Below, in pieces: positions 62,012-64,000 of a stretch of DNA of 64,000 nt. This DNA is from CAWAVN01 sp963825075. GTDB lineage: Bacteria; Planctomycetota; Planctomycetia; Planctomycetales; Planctomycetaceae. Made by a program: the position numbers and the translations under genes. How positions within the stretch are numbered: the first letter of the stretch is position 1; each line of letters opens with the position of its first letter. The notes beneath the pieces are model-generated. The model was given only the letters and a program-made list of their open reading frames with translations. It was not told the origin of the DNA and did no database searches. Location of the stretch: NCBI GenBank assembly GCA_963825075.1, contig CAWGRX010000003.1:52251-116250 (forward strand), read 5' to 3'.

Positions 62012-63700
62012 ATGACAAGATCTCGATGCCGATCTTTGATGTGCCAACTTTCCTGGTTTGTCTTGCTGATTGTCTTGCCAGGGCCGCGGTTAGGGGTGGC
62101 CGAGGAACAATCGGCTTCGGAACGGATTGATCCGCGGGGGATTTCGGGGTCGTTGGTGATTGCCGGCGGCGGAGAGCTGCCGGAGTCGGTCTCGAAACAC
62201 TTCGTGCAATTGGCGGGCGGCGAAAACGCGAAGCTCATCATCGTCCCCACCGCCCAATCCCAACCGGACAACCTGAAAGCCGAGGACCTCGCGAAGCGCT
62301 GGAAGGATTTGGGAATCCCCTCCGCCACGGTGCTGCATGCCCAGAGCCGAGAGGAAGCCAGCGACCCTAAGTTTCTCGCCCCGCTCAAAGAGGCCACCGC
62401 GGTCTGGTTTCTGGGCGGACAGCAATCGCGGTTGGCGGCGGCTTACCAGGGCACGACGTTTGAAGCCGAACTGAAAAAGCTCCTCGAGCGCGGCGGCGTG
62501 GTCGGCGGCACGTCGGCGGGGGCCGCGATCCAGTCCCGCGTGATGATCGCCAGCGGCAAAAGCGAGCCGAACATCCAAACCGGTTTGGATCTCCTGCCGG
62601 GCGCGATTATCGATCAGCACTTCACCCAGCGAAACCGCCAGCCCCGCCTGCGATTGGCCGTCAAACAGCATCCCGAATGCGTGGGCCTGGGCATTGATGA
62701 AGGCACCGCGCTCATCGTGGGGACCGAGCGGGGCCGAATGAGTCCCGCCGACCATGGCCGCACGATCAGGGTCGTGGGGAGTGGCGAAGTCACCGTGATC
62801 CTCGCGGCCTCCGCCAATAAACCCATGAAAGAATACCGCGTGAACGAAGGTCGGCTTCTCGATCTCGTGCAACTCCGCCGAGCCGCGCGGAGTCGGCTCG
62901 CCAATTTCCCCGCGGAATCGGCAGGTGTTCCCAATCTGCCGAACGGTTCGCTGGTGATCGTCGGCGGCGGTGCGATGCCGGACGAAATCGTGGCAAAAAT
63001 TCTTGAACTCGCCGGCGGTCCCCAGGCGAAGATCGTGGCCTTGCCCACCGCTCACACGCCCGAACGAGCCGGCCGCGAAGGCAAGCCGAGATATTTCGTT
63101 AAGGCAGGGGCGAAGAACATCACCATCTTAAGAGCGCGCGGCCCGGAGGATCTGGCCCGGCCCGAAGCGATCCAGGCGCTCAAAGAAGCCGACTGCGTGT
63201 GGTTCGGCGGGGGCCGGCAGTGGCGGTTCGTGGATGCCTACGCCGGCACGCCCGCTTTGGAACTCTTTCACGATGTGCTCCGCCGCGGCGGCGTGATCGC
63301 CGGCAGTTCTGCGGGGGCTTCCATCCAAGGCGAATACCTGGCCCGCGCGGATGCGATCACCAATCGGCTGATCATGGCGGAAGGCTACGAACAGGGCTTC
63401 AACTTCCTGCCCGGCACCGCCATCGACCAGCACTTCGCCCAGCGCAATCGCTTCGATGACCTGGGCCGGCTCGTTTCGACCTATCCCCAATATCTGGGCA
63501 TCGGCATCGACGAAGCCACCGCCATCGTCGTCCGCGGCCAAACCGCAGAAGTAATCGGCCGAAACCAGGTCCATTTCTTCAACGCAAAAGAAACCGACGA
63601 CGACCAAGCCCCCTACGAAAGCCTCGCCGCCGGCGGCCTGTACGATCTCAGTCACCGCCAGCGCCTCCGTCCCGCCATCGCGGCGAAACCTGCGCGGTAA
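62012..63700 (+). CDS. exported tandem cyanophycinase-like (S51) protein
   Basis: A 562-residue protein from ATG 62012 after GGGAG. A signal peptide ends near 'GPRLGVAEE'. Two cyanophycinase/peptidase S51 domains follow, each with its own Gly/Ser nucleophile motif: 'VVGGTSAGAAI' (Ser near 168) and 'VIAGSSAGASI' (Ser near 433). Both also have 'AIIDQHFTQRNR' or 'AIDQHFAQRNR' and a closing 'GLGIDEGTAL'/'GIGIDEATAI'. Cyanophycinases cleave multi-L-arginyl-poly-aspartate; the export signal suggests use of external polymer or another peptide. No cyanophycin synthetase is in the window. Confidence 0.85.
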   Translation: MTRSRCRSLMCQLSWFVLLIVLPGPRLGVAEEQSASERIDPRGISGSLVIAGGGELPESVSKHFVQLAGGENAKLIIVPTAQSQPDNLKAEDLAKRWKDLGIPSATVLHAQSREEASDPKFLAPLKEATAVWFLGGQQSRLAAAYQGTTFEAELKKLLERGGVVGGTSAGAAIQSRVMIASGKSEPNIQTGLDLLPGAIIDQHFTQRNRQPRLRLAVKQHPECVGLGIDEGTALIVGTERGRMSPADHGRTIRVVGSGEVTVILAASANKPMKEYRVNEGRLLDLVQLRRAARSRLANFPAESAGVPNLPNGSLVIVGGGAMPDEIVAKILELAGGPQAKIVALPTAHTPERAGREGKPRYFVKAGAKNITILRARGPEDLARPEAIQALKEADCVWFGGGRQWRFVDAYAGTPALELFHDVLRRGGVIAGSSAGASIQGEYLARADAITNRLIMAEGYEQGFNFLPGTAIDQHFAQRNRFDDLGRLVSTYPQYLGIGIDEATAIVVRGQTAEVIGRNQVHFFNAKETDDDQAPYESLAAGGLYDLSHRQRLRPAIAAKPAR

Positions 63701-63703
63701 GGA

Positions 63704-63763
63704 TTGCTCGATCAATAATTGTCGCATTTATTAGCCGCAGGGCGCTAGCCTGGGCTGTTAAAA
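63704..63763. repeat. left half of the GGGCGCTAGCC repeat
   Basis: GGATTGCTCGATCAATAATT..GCATTTATTAGCCGCAGGGCGCTAGCC corresponds to the left half of the element at 47876. It changes to unrelated sequence right after CTAGCC, at the same place where the MITE entered the other copy. Confidence 0.5.
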
Positions 63764-63764
63764 A

Positions 63765-64000
63765 TTTGGAGTTGACACCGATTTGTCTTTGCGCAGCTTT
63801 TTGACCGTTCGTAAATTGGCGGTTTTCCTCTGTCTATGGGCTCTTCCGGCGAATCGGGGAGGGTGGACGCGGATGATCTTTTTGTGTGATGATCCATGAT
63901 GGCTTTCACTTCCCCTGTGGGAAGGTGAAAGAGAGCAGACAAGATATTGTTTAACACCGTCGTCGTTGCCCCCTGACTATCCGGAAGAACCAAAAAAATC
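63765..64000 (-). pseudogene. possible degenerate transposase end, partial at the window edge
   Basis: The minus strand has two competing frames. One gives 'HKKIIRVHPPRFAGR' then 'RQRKTANLRTVKKLRKDK' and a stop near 63768, an Arg/Lys-rich ending of the kind seen in transposases. The other has an open frame of 82 residues running off the window edge. The sequence starts exactly at the break of the neighbouring repeat. Without the rest of the element I cannot identify a family. Confidence 0.3.

Overview
This 64 kb window looks like a chromosome segment of a planctomycete, possibly near the Gemmatales. The evidence is the mix of a secreted sulfatase, a DUF1501 Tat protein, an EF-hand secreted protein, a membrane Ser/Thr kinase, a HEAT-repeat secreted protein, a serpin, a SASA esterase and many short palindromic intergenic repeats. 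The phylum call is an inference from gene content and not from a phylogeny.

Layout. 1-1 kb: two small overlapping hypothetical genes (minus). 1.1-1.3 kb: a MITE-like element. 1.6-4.2 kb: mutS. 4.4-4.9 kb: a broken DUF433 gene. 4.9-6.4 kb: a sulfatase (minus). 6.9-10.2 kb: the str cluster rpsL-rpsG-fusA. 10.6-26.3 kb: a long S10/spc/alpha-type ribosomal cluster (rpsJ rplC rplD rplW rplB rpsS rplV, then an inserted hypothetical gene, rpsC rplP rpmC rpsQ rplN rplX rplE rpsH rplF rplR rpsE rplO secY rpmJ rpsM rpsK rpoA rplQ). It is followed by a putative metallopeptidase gene and a terminator. tuf, rpsN, rpmD, adk, map, infA and rpsD are absent from their usual places. 27-34.6 kb: serpin and trypsin-like protease (convergent), glyS, comB-like phosphatase, cysteine desulfurase, EF-hand protein. 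34.8-45.4 kb: DUF1501, Ser/Thr kinase, GT8-type protein, 5-formyl-THF cyclo-ligase, HEAT protein with a receiver-like domain, hydroxyacid dehydrogenase, DUF308 membrane protein. 45.5-52 kb: TPR/DUF6930-like protein, then a SWIM protein and an SNF2 helicase. 52.2-59.3 kb: GH-A type glycosidase, SASA esterase, a basic secreted protein, mfd. 59.3-60.7 kb: gene fragments (topA C-terminus, SUKH) separated by near-identical 81-bp palindromes. 61-63.7 kb: membrane TPR protein and a tandem cyanophycinase-like protein. The right end holds a possible IS remnant.

Two themes stand out. First, at least 15 frame disruptions interrupt otherwise well-conserved genes (mutS, DUF433, rplD, secY, glyS, cysteine desulfurase x6, TPR/DUF6930 x2, SNF2 and others). 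Every one is explained by inserted bases and none by a loss. This is either an insertion-biased consensus error or a biological peculiarity, and six of them crowd into one 760-bp stretch. Second, the spacers are packed with at least six families of palindromic repeats. Two MITE-like elements show clear target-site duplications, and one of them is nested inside another repeat.
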